This document shows, in pieces, positions 4,864-5,094 of a DNA stretch of 5,094 nucleotides. The notes under the pieces were generated by a model that ran no database searches, had not been told where the DNA came from, and saw only the letters and a list, made by a program, of their open reading frames with translations. A program made the translations under genes and the position numbers. How positions within the stretch are numbered: position 1 is the first letter of the stretch; each line of letters opens with the position of its first letter. Source of the stretch: JAWXUT01 sp044426075 (GTDB taxonomy: Bacteria > Bacillota > Clostridia > Christensenellales > DTU072); NCBI GenBank assembly GCA_044426075.1, contig JAWXUT010000116.1:1-5094 (forward strand). Reading direction: 5' to 3'.

Positions 4864-5094
4864 TTATCTATATCTTTTGTGGACATACAAGCTATATAAA
4901 CTTATTGCTAGAAGAATTAAAAGAACAATTACTACTATGATTGCCAACCAAATCCAACTGCAAATGCCTAAATACGTTGTGCCGGTTGCGCAACACAAAC
5001 AAGTATTCTCAGTTGTGCTACCACTCACACCAACATCGCTGTCACTTTCATCATCTGTGACTTCGCCGCCGCCAGCAACTTCATCATCACTATC
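4864..5094 (-). CDS. C-terminal end of a membrane-anchored surface protein (5' part outside the window)
   Basis: An open minus-strand frame enters from the window edge and ends at TAA 4864-4866, giving the last 76 residues. Residues 1-30 of the fragment are rich in Asp, Glu, Ser, Thr and Gly (DSDDEV, TDDESDSD), like a flexible stalk outside the cell. Cys32, 34, 35 and 45 cluster just before a strong transmembrane helix (about 43-67, WIWLAIIVVIVLLILLA). The tail LYVHKRYR is positively charged, as for a type I membrane anchor with the N-terminal part outside. There is no LPXTG-type sorting motif in what is visible. The large N-terminal part and so the function lie beyond the window. The composition is like that of repeat-rich secreted proteins of Clostridia. 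Confidence 0.75.
   Translation of the reverse strand, partial: DSDDEVAGGGEVTDDESDSDVGVSGSTTENTCLCCATGTTYLGICSWIWLAIIVVIVLLILLAISLYSLYVHKRYR

Overview
The window looks like chromosome of an AT-rich, low-GC Gram-positive anaerobe (Bacillota, probably a clostridial lineage). This is inferred from strong AGGAGG-type ribosome binding sites, textbook TTGACA/TATAAT promoters, a 2[4Fe-4S] ferredoxin domain, and protein families common in Clostridia. No rRNA, tRNA, transposase or CRISPR array is visible. Every gene I can support lies on the minus strand, so transcription runs from right to left.

Right edge (4864-5094): the last 76 codons of a surface protein that runs off the window. It has an Asp/Ser/Thr-rich stalk, a Cys cluster, one transmembrane helix and a short basic tail. 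A hairpin that probably terminates its transcript follows at 4752-4785.

Middle (3068-4686): a complete two-gene AbiE-type toxin-antitoxin module. AbiEi-like antitoxin comes first and overlaps the AbiEii nucleotidyltransferase toxin. Its perfect-consensus promoter carries two inverted repeats, one over the -10/spacer and one over the -35, which suits autorepression by AbiEi. The module lies between two copies of a 53-bp repeat (one mismatch) that contains a 12-bp perfect stem.

Left-centre (380-2923): an operon with its own consensus promoter, encoding an Rrf2-family regulator, an NhaC-family (Na+/H+ antiporter-like) membrane transporter, and a flavin split-barrel protein fused to a 2[4Fe-4S] ferredoxin. 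The transporter is broken by an in-frame TAG at codon 302. Both halves keep family motifs and the same frame. The flavin/ferredoxin gene also shares this frame and is separated from the transporter only by the transporter's terminal TAG. From 2416 to 380 there is thus one frame of 679 codons interrupted only by two UAGs. The simplest reading is a recent nonsense mutation or sequence error at codon 302; readthrough or a split transporter is possible. The three functions suggest a redox-controlled ion or metabolite transport operon, but the substrate is unknown.

Left edge (1-379): non-coding as far as I can tell, with two diverged copies of a ~66-bp intergenic repeat. The one nearer the operon could act as its terminator.
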